IMG/VR virus record: IMGVR_UViG_3300035190_000672
Coordinates: 1 to 26,053 of that record
Reading direction: 5' to 3' (one strand)
DNA length: 26,053 nt
Origin: a virus
Shown here: piece by piece, positions 7,574 to 13,352 of the stretch
Numbering within the stretch: position 1 is the first letter of the stretch
How the letters are laid out: the number at the start of each line of letters is the position of its first letter
Notes under the pieces: generated by a model
Database searches by the model: none
What the model was told of the DNA's origin: nothing
What the model saw: the letters and a program-made list of their open reading frames with translations, nothing else
Position numbers and translations under genes: made by a program

Positions 7574-8084
7574 GCTTCGATATCGGGATGTGATAACCAT
7601 CCACACGGTAGGTGAACCCGTTATCCCCGTCGGGTTCACCTGCTTTTTTGAAGTCGGCTCTCCGCTTAAAGGAATCGGTCTTAACCCATCCGAGAAGCCA
7701 CAGCTTAACCAATGAGTCGTGGCATCGGAGAAAGACAAACAAGTCGTTCTCGAACATGTGGGTCTTCTTCAGCTCGACCGAAGCAGAATACTCCGGCTTT
7801 GGGATAGCTCTAGCCGTCTTTGTTTTGACTTCGATAGAGATGCCAGAATGAGTGATAAGGTCGTAGCTTTTTGAAAGCTCGCCGCAGTGATTGATCTGAT
7901 CTCCGAGGAATCTCTCCATCGCGATCTCGCCGAGCATTCCGGCCATCCTTCCGGCACCTCTGGTGTAGGAATTTGCTAAGACTCCCATCCGTTCGGATCG
8001 TTCAGCGGCCAGTTTAAAGTCCTCACCGGAAGGGCGGAACTCAATAAACTTACCGCCCATCACTGGCTTAAATTGTTCAGGCAT
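7530..8084 (-). CDS. PD-(D/E)XK nuclease-like protein, 184 aa
   Basis: The motif order fits a restriction-endonuclease-like fold: E53 in MLGEIAMERF, D75 in SYDLI, then E85-V-K87 in ISIEVKTK. Many phage nucleases of this kind cut branched or foreign DNA, but the substrate here is unknown. I chose the ATG at 8084, which overlaps the end of the upstream gene by 8 bases. A TTG start at 8096 is possible but less likely. The 3' end overlaps the primase-helicase gene by 44 bases on the opposite strand. A perfect plus-strand terminator (7610-7649) lies inside this coding region. It is the last minus-strand gene before the convergence point. Confidence 0.75.
   Translation of the reverse strand: MPEQFKPVMGGKFIEFRPSGEDFKLAAERSERMGVLANSYTRGAGRMAGMLGEIAMERFLGDQINHCGELSKSYDLITHSGISIEVKTKTARAIPKPEYSASVELKKTHMFENDLFVFLRCHDSLVKLWLLGWVKTDSFKRRADFKKAGEPDGDNGFTYRVDGYHIPISKLKKMEDLQSYLGSC
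7610..7649 (+). terminator. Plus-strand terminator inside the opposing nuclease gene
   Basis: AGGTGAACCCG (7610-7620) and CGGGTTCACCT (7631-7641) form a perfect 11-bp stem with a 10-base loop. GC then TTTTTT (7644-7649) follow. It lies 37 bases after the primase-helicase stop, as expected for the end of the replication operon. Read on the minus strand the U-tract is on the wrong side, so it should act in one direction only. Confidence 0.88.
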
Positions 8085-8382
8085 TAGATTTTGCAATACG
8101 TTTCAAGAAGGTGTCCCATGCCGGAAAGAAGATCTCCTCCATACATCGAACTATTGGCTCTTGCTCATAGCGATCAGCGAATCCAACACCGGAAAGAAGC
8201 AACGCTGCCTCCATCAGTTCGTGTCGGATAGTAATCAATTTGGAAGAATCCGGAATAGCACGGCTAATCTCAATCGTCTTGAGATCGTGCTTATACTGGC
8301 CGTAGGTATCATCAAGATCGCAGAAGATCAGGCGTACCCGTCTTCCCGCTACCATGATGGTCTTTGGCCATTTGTTCTTCAC
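8077..8382 (-). CDS. Metallopeptidase-like phage protein with an HExxE motif, 101 aa
   Basis: The layout resembles small phage zinc-peptidase-like proteins: a beta-rich start (VAGRRVRLIFCDLDDTYGQY), a strand (KTIEISRAI), then a helix TIRHELMEAALLL and a C-terminal acidic helix (EPIVRCMEEIF). In typical relatives the helix reads HExxH. Here it is H54-E55-L-M-E58, so the second histidine ligand is a glutamate and activity is uncertain. The start is a GTG at 8382, 6 bases after the upstream stop; the next ATG would remove nine residues. It overlaps the next gene by 8 bases. The role is unknown. Confidence 0.65.
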   Translation of the reverse strand: MKNKWPKTIMVAGRRVRLIFCDLDDTYGQYKHDLKTIEISRAIPDSSKLITIRHELMEAALLLSGVGFADRYEQEPIVRCMEEIFFPAWDTFLKRIAKSNA

Positions 8383-8388
8383 TGTAAG

Positions 8389-8964
8389 TTATGGTAAAAT
8401 TTTATTTTGAAGGAATCGATACTCAACTGCATCAGCGAAGTTTTTTGGCTCCTCATCTTTTATTGTACCGGAAAAGTTTTTTGGCCTCTCAGCCGCAATC
8501 GTGGAGGCGACTTCTTCCATCCGTCCGGCTACGCCAGACTTGCTTGCTTTAGCCGCTTTGTATTCTTTATTATCCAAATACTCTTTAGCCGCTTCTTGGA
8601 ACTTACCTTCTTTGAGAAAGCTCAACGCTTTCGGAGATCCCGTAATATCGCCACGGTAAGCCCCACTAACTATTTGGGCTTGGAGTTTCGGGGAAAAGGA
8701 ATCGAATACTTCCGGCCCCAAGAGACGTTTGGTAAGGTCAATCTTTTTACTGATATCCCCCAAAGCAATTTGTTTAGCCGTAGCTTCGTCGATCTTCTTT
8801 TTGTAAAACGGGCTGGCCTTTAGATCTGCGTCAGTTCCCCTACCAATTAAAGTTCCAATTCCGACAGTCCATTTTTTTCCGGTGTCTTGGTACGGTTCCG
8901 ACTTAAAGCCTTCGTGTTTGCGAATAACTTCAAACGAGTCAGATACTAGCTTTTCGTTTTCCAT
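8389..8964 (-). CDS. T4-type lysozyme (endolysin or virion muramidase), 191 aa
   Basis: Residues 11-38 contain the catalytic signature of phage lysozymes: E18, D27 and T33 in KHEGFKSEPYQD and WTVGIGT. The spacings (9 and 6) equal those of T4 lysozyme E11, D20 and T26. The C-terminal lobe has GVAGRMEEV, as in this glycoside hydrolase class. It should cut peptidoglycan glycan strands. There is no signal peptide. A short tail (about residues 160-191) has two PKNF motifs of unknown use and exceeds the T4 length. I chose the ATG at 8964 over the TTG at 8991, which lies inside the inverted repeat upstream. Lysis genes for an amidase and two small membrane proteins lie just upstream. Confidence 0.88.
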   Translation of the reverse strand: MENEKLVSDSFEVIRKHEGFKSEPYQDTGKKWTVGIGTLIGRGTDADLKASPFYKKKIDEATAKQIALGDISKKIDLTKRLLGPEVFDSFSPKLQAQIVSGAYRGDITGSPKALSFLKEGKFQEAAKEYLDNKEYKAAKASKSGVAGRMEEVASTIAAERPKNFSGTIKDEEPKNFADAVEYRFLQNKILP

Positions 8965-8981
8965 ATGTTTAAGATTGGTTG

Positions 8982-9008
8982 AATAGGTCAACTTGTGCTT
9001 GACCTATT
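8982..9008. repeat. Perfect 10-bp inverted repeat upstream of the lysozyme gene
   Basis: AATAGGTCAA (8982-8991) and TTGACCTATT (8999-9008) are perfect inverted copies around a 7-base loop. They lie in the 46-base gap between the small gene ending at 9011 and the lysozyme ATG. There is no U-tract on the minus strand, so it is a poor terminator for the lysis genes. It could be a protein-binding operator or an mRNA hairpin. Confidence 0.7.
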
Positions 9009-9010
9009 GC

Positions 9011-9142
9011 TCACTTTTTAACTTTAACGGCTCCGCTGTGAAGCTCGCCTTTAAGTTTGCCCTGCTCCTTTTTGGAGAGCGGGCTGACTTTGGAGAGCAA
9101 GTAAGCGACTTGTTTCTGTGATTTGGATTTGGCTGGTGTCAT
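9011..9142 (-). CDS. Small basic protein, 43 aa
   Basis: A 43-residue frame begins MTPAKSKSQKQVAYLLSK and is very rich in Lys and Ser, with a central SPLSKKEQGKLKGEL helix. The ATG at 9142 overlaps the amidase stop (ATGA), a strong sign of a real, translationally coupled gene. Small basic proteins with an N-terminal K-S-K/Q pattern are common in phage genomes and are usually annotated as unknown. It could be a packaged or DNA-binding peptide; nothing proves this. Confidence 0.65.
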   Translation of the reverse strand: MTPAKSKSQKQVAYLLSKVSPLSKKEQGKLKGELHSGAVKVKK

Positions 9143-9708
9143 GGTTTCTCTGCGGATAGCCAGCTCATAATGGCGTCTGCGTAGGCTCTGGCCAGCTCTT
9201 CGCGACGGGCGGAATAGAAAGTGGTTTCATCGACATTGCTGCCGAAGTAGGGCTCAAGGATAGCCGAAGGGCAGTGGGTGCGTTGTAGGAAAGCGGATCC
9301 TCTGTCCCCACTGGCGATAGCCTTCAGACCTCTGGACTTGCTTTTGGGGAAGTACTTCTTAAAGGCAAAGTGGAAACAGGATGCCAGTCTGGCGGATCTG
9401 CCAGAGCGGTGCCAGTGGAGGAACTCGTATCCGGTTGCCGTCGGACCAGCCGAATTGAAATGCAGCTCGATAGCTACGTCGGCGTTGAAGTCTCTAATCT
9501 GTTCAGCGATCCAGCTCATCGCGCTGCTGTAGCCGGAGCCCCCGTATTCGGACCAGACTTTGACGTCGTGTTTGGCATCACGCAAAAGTTCCGCTGTGCG
9601 TTCTGCAAGCGGTTTGTTGAACGCCCACTCCGTAACGCAGTTGGTATTCACCGCGCCTTTATCGCCGGATCGGCTATGGCCAACACAAATGGCGATCTTT
9701 TTGGGCAT
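9139..9708 (-). CDS. N-acetylmuramoyl-L-alanine amidase (Amidase_3 type)
   Basis: A 189-residue protein consisting only of an amidase fold. Zinc ligands and catalytic residues are visible: H11 in CVGHSRSGDKGA, E27 in VTEWAFN, H83 in ELHFNSA, and E152 in AILEPYFGSN. This set is typical of zinc amidases that cut the bond between N-acetylmuramic acid and the peptide stem. No cell-wall-binding domain or signal peptide is present. A possible weak ribosome site (GAGG) lies 10 bases before the ATG. It is coupled to the 43-aa gene and lies with the lysozyme, so the phage has two different peptidoglycan hydrolases. Confidence 0.9.
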   Translation of the reverse strand: MPKKIAICVGHSRSGDKGAVNTNCVTEWAFNKPLAERTAELLRDAKHDVKVWSEYGGSGYSSAMSWIAEQIRDFNADVAIELHFNSAGPTATGYEFLHWHRSGRSARLASCFHFAFKKYFPKSKSRGLKAIASGDRGSAFLQRTHCPSAILEPYFGSNVDETTFYSARREELARAYADAIMSWLSAEKP

Positions 9709-9732
9709 GCGGTGAATACCTCTGTGTAGGAG

Positions 9733-9888
9733 TTACTTGGCGTCTTTGGCCTTGATCAAGCCAATGCCAGCCGTGACAGCGGCAAATGCGCCAACAAAAT
9801 CAGGCGCACCTCCTTTGAGGATTTGGATGCCGACATTCGAGACGGTGGCAACGATGGTCAAGATTCCGAGTACTGTTGTTCTGAGCAT
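9733..9888 (-). CDS. Small membrane protein, holin candidate, 51 aa
   Basis: The 51 residues start MLRTTVLGILTIVATVSNVG and include a second hydrophobic segment (FVGAFAAVTAGIGLI) followed by a basic end KAKDAK. Two hydrophobic stretches joined by a short polar loop, next to an amidase, suggest a holin-like or lysis-accessory role. Similar tiny proteins ending in a Lys/Asp-rich tail are common in phage lysis regions. The ATG at 9888 follows ATAACCCCATAGACCT with no Shine-Dalgarno. The function is inferred from context. Confidence 0.65.
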   Translation of the reverse strand: MLRTTVLGILTIVATVSNVGIQILKGGAPDFVGAFAAVTAGIGLIKAKDAK

Positions 9889-9900
9889 AGGTCTATGGGG

Positions 9901-10134
9901 TTATGGTTTTTTCTTATTGCGCCATTTCATAATGAGCTGGCTAACCATGTTGTACAGTGAAACGGCACTGATTGCAAGCAAAATAACACTGCCGCTAAAG
10001 CGTACCCACCAGTCGAGTTGTTCTTGGAAAGTGGTAATCACGGCTAGAGAAGAGGCAATTGCACCAGTAATCCCGTTTGTATAGGACCACATAGGGCTGT
10101 TTGAGATGTCAGTGGCTAAGTGGTCGTGCAGCAT
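9901..10134 (-). CDS. Small membrane protein, second holin candidate, 77 aa
   Basis: The 77-residue protein has a possible hydrophobic helix at about residues 21-36 (NGITGAIASSLAVITT) and a clear transmembrane helix at about 45-69 (VRFSGSVILLAISAVSLYNMV). It ends in the strongly basic tail KWRNKKKP. This shape fits phage holins. It lies directly upstream of the 51-aa membrane gene and the amidase in the same orientation. The ATG is 5 bases after the preceding stop. Which of the two small proteins is the holin, or whether they form a holin/antiholin pair, cannot be told from sequence. Confidence 0.65.
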   Translation of the reverse strand: MLHDHLATDISNSPMWSYTNGITGAIASSLAVITTFQEQLDWWVRFSGSVILLAISAVSLYNMVSQLIMKWRNKKKP

Positions 10135-10139
10135 ATCGG

Positions 10140-11078
10140 TTAGTACATGTTGTATGGGGTCCCGTTTCCGGAATAGGGGTCGATGGTAAAGACTTGTCGG
10201 GCACCGCCTCTTGAAGCATCTTTCTCCTCTTCCAGCAGCTGGCGGCAGACTTGCCAGTGGTATCCGGAGCGTTCGATGTCGGCGTTGTCCTCAGCAGTGG
10301 TGGCCAGAATCGCGCACTTGATCGCGTTCACGTTGCCCAAATAAACGATATCGGTCTCTTCCATCAACGGAACGAATGCCCGTTTCAGAAGCAAGAAGAC
10401 CTTTTGGGTATCTCCGTTTGATGGAGTACTGGTGCGGTAGCGGCGGTAGCGGGCAACGAAATCACCGCGTCCTTCAGCCAGTGTGTAGACTATAGTCGAG
10501 TCAGATGTTTTAAACGCTTCGAGCCTCACCTTAACCGGAATGCCTTGGAACCGGATATCCGTGATCTTACGGACGTCGGTGTGTGGCATCGTCATCGCGG
10601 CAGAGTTGTTGATCTCGAATAGATAGTTGCCTTTCGCGCCACTTTCCCGCTCATATTCTACATAAACGGAGCCGTCGTTCGGCAGAGTCGTGTTGGGCGA
10701 GAGTGGCTCCAGACGGACAGAATGGTTAGCGTCGTTCGGGATTACTTCCACAGCTGGCCCGTAGCCGTCGTCCACGATCCCGAAGATCGGATAGGCGCTG
10801 TAGCTGTTGGGGATCCCGCCGACTTTGTAGTCGTGCCATTGGGACCAGAGATTCTTTGGGGTGCCGTCCACTGTGGCGCACATGATGGATTCGGCGTCAG
10901 ACGGAAGGGAGAAGTAGCCGTTGCTGGTCGTGATCTCCAGCTCGTAGCAGAGATCCCGCCAGTAGCCCATAGCGTAGAGCCGTGGCAGGACGAGATTCAG
11001 AACAGGCAAAAACCGCTGGTCAGGCGAACAGTAGCTCGACAGCTGATCAGATAGGGACTTTACAGTCATGGCTGGCAT
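10140..11078 (-). CDS. Putative virion (neck or tail) structural protein, 312 aa
   Basis: The N-terminal third has a helical segment followed by LPRLYAMGYWRDLCYELEI and FSLPSDAESIMCATVDG. This pattern recalls structural proteins of podovirus-like phages that carry a small helical start and a beta-rich body. The remainder is beta-rich with many aromatic residues and ends TIDPYSGNGTPYNMY. I infer a neck or tail component, but I know of no motif that proves it. A promoter with an exact 17-base spacer sits just upstream and places the ATG at 11078 at the predicted transcription start. An internal ATG at 11069 is a possible alternative. Confidence 0.6.
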   Translation of the reverse strand: MPAMTVKSLSDQLSSYCSPDQRFLPVLNLVLPRLYAMGYWRDLCYELEITTSNGYFSLPSDAESIMCATVDGTPKNLWSQWHDYKVGGIPNSYSAYPIFGIVDDGYGPAVEVIPNDANHSVRLEPLSPNTTLPNDGSVYVEYERESGAKGNYLFEINNSAAMTMPHTDVRKITDIRFQGIPVKVRLEAFKTSDSTIVYTLAEGRGDFVARYRRYRTSTPSNGDTQKVFLLLKRAFVPLMEETDIVYLGNVNAIKCAILATTAEDNADIERSGYHWQVCRQLLEEEKDASRGGARQVFTIDPYSGNGTPYNMY

Positions 11079-11084
11079 AGGCTC

Positions 11085-11113
11085 AGTGTACAGGAAAAGG
11101 GGTCACTGGTCAA
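11085..11113 (-). promoter_or_regulatory. Sigma-70-like promoter, leaderless with respect to the gene at 11078
   Basis: On the minus strand, TTGACC (11113-11108), a 17-base spacer and TACACT (11090-11085) match the sigma-70 layout. The ATG at 11078 begins 6 bases after the -10 box, where transcription would start. It lies between the stop at 11121 and the 312-aa gene and would drive the lysis segment. Confidence 0.65.
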
Positions 11114-11120
11114 GTACGGT

Positions 11121-11549
11121 CTACCACTTGCCAATAGGACACTTTTCAGTAGCAAGCCGCAGCTTTGCGACAGTAGAACAGCCGCAAATTTTACACTGTC
11201 CAGTATTTCCGAGGGCCTCGGAATCCCAATGTGGGCATGCTTTACACTCGTCTAACCGATTATGGTAGACTTCTTTTGGAGCTATCTTGAAACCAGAGCC
11301 AGCCCAATTCACCATACTTTTAGTTACAGACTTAGCCATGTCTTTTAATTGCGGCGGGTCGAACGATTCGTTATCAAGATTGTTTTCTCTGGGCCCATAT
11401 TTATTTCTCATGTCAACCCACTCTTTAAAAGGCATTTTTAATAGATCTCCTTCTTGAATACAAAGAGATAGTACTTCTTCATAGTACCCTTCTGGCCTGT
11501 TGATTGAGGCGGCTTTAAGATCGTCGATCGAAAATAATTGATATTCCAT
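11121..11549 (-). CDS. Cysteine-cluster phage protein ending CPIGKW, 142 aa
   Basis: The last 45 residues contain C-x2-C, then C-x2-C-G-C, then a final C in the ending CPIGKW (visible as CKAC, CKICGC and CPIGKW). This arrangement suggests zinc or metal binding. Similar C-terminal clusters occur in phage proteins of unknown function. Residues 1-95 are polar and acidic, with little predicted hydrophobic core. I chose the ATG at 11549 over the GTG at 11555. The base composition is AT-richer than the lysis genes. The function is unknown; its place beside virion genes suggests a structural or assembly partner. Confidence 0.65.
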   Translation of the reverse strand: MEYQLFSIDDLKAASINRPEGYYEEVLSLCIQEGDLLKMPFKEWVDMRNKYGPRENNLDNESFDPPQLKDMAKSVTKSMVNWAGSGFKIAPKEVYHNRLDECKACPHWDSEALGNTGQCKICGCSTVAKLRLATEKCPIGKW

Positions 11550-11563
11550 ACTCACAATATGTT

Positions 11564-12517
11564 TTATGGGGGGCCAGAGTCAGTTCCGCAAGATACAATA
11601 TAAGACGAATATACTGTGCCTGATGTATTAGTATTACTCCCCTGTATGCTGACAGTTATTGATTCAGCGTTTTTTGCTACTAGAAGCGTGCCGCTTACAC
11701 TCTCATTCTTCTTTGGTTTTGATACTGTGGAAGACTGCCCTGTATTAGAAGATACGGTTATACTACCAACAAGGCCGCCAGAGAAGGAGAAACTCAGCAA
11801 TGCTGGAGCACTCATAGTATAAACAAAATATGTTTTAGATGAAGAGTATAAACTTCCAGCCGAGACATCTGCGTAGTCTCTTATTGGTTCTGGCAATACA
11901 CACCCGCTACATCGGCATTCATTTGCATCTCCTTGTCCGAAATTATTTGGGTAGAACCTCTCAATTGCACGTATTTCTTTCTTGATATAACCTTCAAATG
12001 AGGAGTCAGCAGAGAGTTTTAAATTTGGATACTGAAGAGTAACTTCGCTAAGCGGTAGTTCCCCCCAATCCCCATCAAATCCAGAATACCAGCTACCTTT
12101 GTGATGAAAAAACGTTCCTAATTTACTGCCAGTTATTTGATTCGGTGCTGCTCCTGTATTTAGAGGGTCACTTACTAAAGAATAACTATGGGGGTTTACC
12201 GGAATAGTCTTCAAACCCTCTGCGGTTAATTCAGTTACTGGTGAACTATATGCCGAATGGTCGTCTATACCATAAGTTGTACTATAAAGGCCCCTCCAGC
12301 AGTTTGATTCGCTTTTCTCCACAACGCAAATTTTTTTTAAATTAAATAGCCAATCGGTTGCGCTATCCAAAGATGAACCAGCTAATCTTCCTTCCAATTG
12401 TAAATTACTAAAAGTACTGTCAGGGATCATTGAAAGGTCGTCCCCGACGGGTGTTATTAAAAAAGTAGTGTTGGGCATTTCTTCAAGGATAGAGGGATTA
12501 TGTGGCGCGTCAACCAT
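11564..12517 (-). CDS. Unknown Ser/Thr-rich beta protein, 317 aa
   Basis: The protein begins MVDAPHNPSILEEMPN. It has several Trp/Tyr-rich patches (WLFNLKK, WRGLYSTTYG, HHKGSWYSGFDGDW), a cysteine knot-like CRCSGC near the middle, and a C-terminal third rich in Ser, Thr, Val and Gly (FSGGLVGSITVSSNTGQ). That end looks like repeated beta strands, as in tail or receptor-facing proteins. I do not recognise the family. The ATG at 12517 is preferred over the GTG at 12526. It is divergent from the plus-strand gene at 12583, and codon use is AT-richer than the replication genes. Confidence 0.6.
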   Translation of the reverse strand: MVDAPHNPSILEEMPNTTFLITPVGDDLSMIPDSTFSNLQLEGRLAGSSLDSATDWLFNLKKICVVEKSESNCWRGLYSTTYGIDDHSAYSSPVTELTAEGLKTIPVNPHSYSLVSDPLNTGAAPNQITGSKLGTFFHHKGSWYSGFDGDWGELPLSEVTLQYPNLKLSADSSFEGYIKKEIRAIERFYPNNFGQGDANECRCSGCVLPEPIRDYADVSAGSLYSSSKTYFVYTMSAPALLSFSFSGGLVGSITVSSNTGQSSTVSKPKKNESVSGTLLVAKNAESITVSIQGSNTNTSGTVYSSYIVSCGTDSGPP

Positions 12518-12526
12518 AAAATACAC

Positions 12527-12555
12527 TTGACGGCAGCGCCGTAATCAGTTACTTT
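12527..12555 (+). promoter_or_regulatory. Sigma-70-like promoter for the first plus-strand repeat-protein gene
   Basis: TTGACG (12527-12532), a 17-base spacer and TACTTT (12550-12555) precede the ATG at 12583. The same hexamers and spacer length recur at 13301-13329, and nearby bases also match (CTTGACGGCA, TAAT, GTTACTTTTC). The predicted leader is about 20 bases. The -35 end lies close to the divergent start at 12517. Confidence 0.7.
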
Positions 12556-12582
12556 TCGGGATCCCAACTAACCCAATAAGAT

Positions 12583-13299
12583 ATGGCATGGAAAAATAAA
12601 ATAATTGAATCGTACGAAAATATGTATTCTCCAGCACAGGTGAATCTTAAGGGGCACACATCGTATAAACCATTCACGCCGTCGGGGGTGCCTCCTTTAG
12701 TTTCATCGGGTGGGGTTGATTATGCGGCTCGCGAAAAATATTATGCGAATCAATACTCATTAGATTTACAGCGACAAAAATCTCGGCAACTCCAGAAGAG
12801 CGAAAACGAGTCTAAATCGAGTCTACCCGAAACGCCCGCACAAAACCCTCGTTTTTATGGGCCAAACAATAGCTTTCAATCATGGGGGCCCCCCACTCCA
12901 TCTTCGTCGAGCGCCGGAATTAAGACTACATTCTTCGGCCCTTATGGCAGAACGAGTTCAAATGAAGATCTCTTATCTTCGGCCAGAGCGTTTTCTTTTA
13001 GCCGCCCCCCGCAACTCGATTCTTCTTTTTATCAAGGAAACCAGACATCTACTTTCCCCGCTGGCGGCATGGGTTCGCCGAGCGCAGCATATCCTGCTGG
13101 TGGCATGGGTTCGCCGAGCGCAGCGTACCCTGCTGGTGGTGGTAAAAATCAAAATATCAACGATTACTTTGAGCTGCCCGCTGGATACAAACCCCCACCG
13201 CCAAAAGCTGACGGCAGCCCGTTCTATTCTGGATCCCCACAACCATCCGGATCTCCAAGTTTCTTTGGGAACCTGACATGGACTCGCAAGGCGTATTAG
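12583..13299 (+). CDS. Pro/Gly/Ser-rich low-complexity protein, 238 aa
   Basis: This gene lies on the plus strand inside a minus-strand virion block and has its own promoter. The product is rich in Pro, Ser, Gly and Tyr, with a Gln/Lys/Ser-rich part at about residues 55-85. It has a PPQLDSSFYQG segment (142-152) also found in the next gene, and two exact 12-residue repeats AGGMGSPSAAYP (160-183). The tail has several Pro/Ser/Gly stretches. There are no enzyme motifs, transmembrane helices or signal peptide. Such sequence suggests a flexible, disordered protein. The first ATG (12583) is used; a second in-frame ATG is not adjacent. The function is unknown. Confidence 0.6.
   Translation: MAWKNKIIESYENMYSPAQVNLKGHTSYKPFTPSGVPPLVSSGGVDYAAREKYYANQYSLDLQRQKSRQLQKSENESKSSLPETPAQNPRFYGPNNSFQSWGPPTPSSSSAGIKTTFFGPYGRTSSNEDLLSSARAFSFSRPPQLDSSFYQGNQTSTFPAGGMGSPSAAYPAGGMGSPSAAYPAGGGKNQNINDYFELPAGYKPPPPKADGSPFYSGSPQPSGSPSFFGNLTWTRKAY
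13006..13071 (+). repeat. 66-bp segment shared with 13401-13466 (PPQLD-SFYQG copy 1)
   Basis: The 22 codons here and those at 13401-13466 encode PPQLD[S/P]SFYQG[N/G]QT...PAGGM. Much of the DNA is also identical, notably a run around TCTTTTTATCA and the ending GCTGGCGGCATG. The repeat links the two adjacent plus-strand genes by descent. Confidence 0.75.
13060..13131 (+). repeat. Tandem 36-bp repeat, two copies
   Basis: Units at 13060-13095 and 13096-13131 encode the same 12 residues, AGGMGSPSAAYP, and a partial third copy (AGG) follows. The DNA differs at few positions, so the duplication looks recent. Confidence 0.85.
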
Positions 13300-13300
13300 C

Positions 13301-13329
13301 TTGACGGCAACAGGATAATAGGTTACTTT
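13301..13329 (+). promoter_or_regulatory. Second, duplicated sigma-70-like promoter
   Basis: TTGACG (13301-13306), a 17-base spacer and TACTTT (13324-13329) start one base after the preceding stop codon. The flanking bases match the promoter at 12527. Predicted transcription starts about 16 bases before the ATG at 13353. Confidence 0.7.
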
Positions 13330-13352
13330 TCAAAATCCAACCCTTAAAAATC

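Noticed and set aside
8955-8991. Possible promoter for the lysozyme gene using TTGACC of the inverted repeat
   Set aside because: At a 17-base spacer the -10 position reads ACATAT, a poor match, and nearby spacings are no better. The inverted repeat alone is reported.
12973-13242. Minus-strand open frame opposite the first plus-strand repeat-protein gene
   Set aside because: Arg/Ser-rich translation typical of an antisense shadow. The plus frame has the promoter, ATG and shared repeats.
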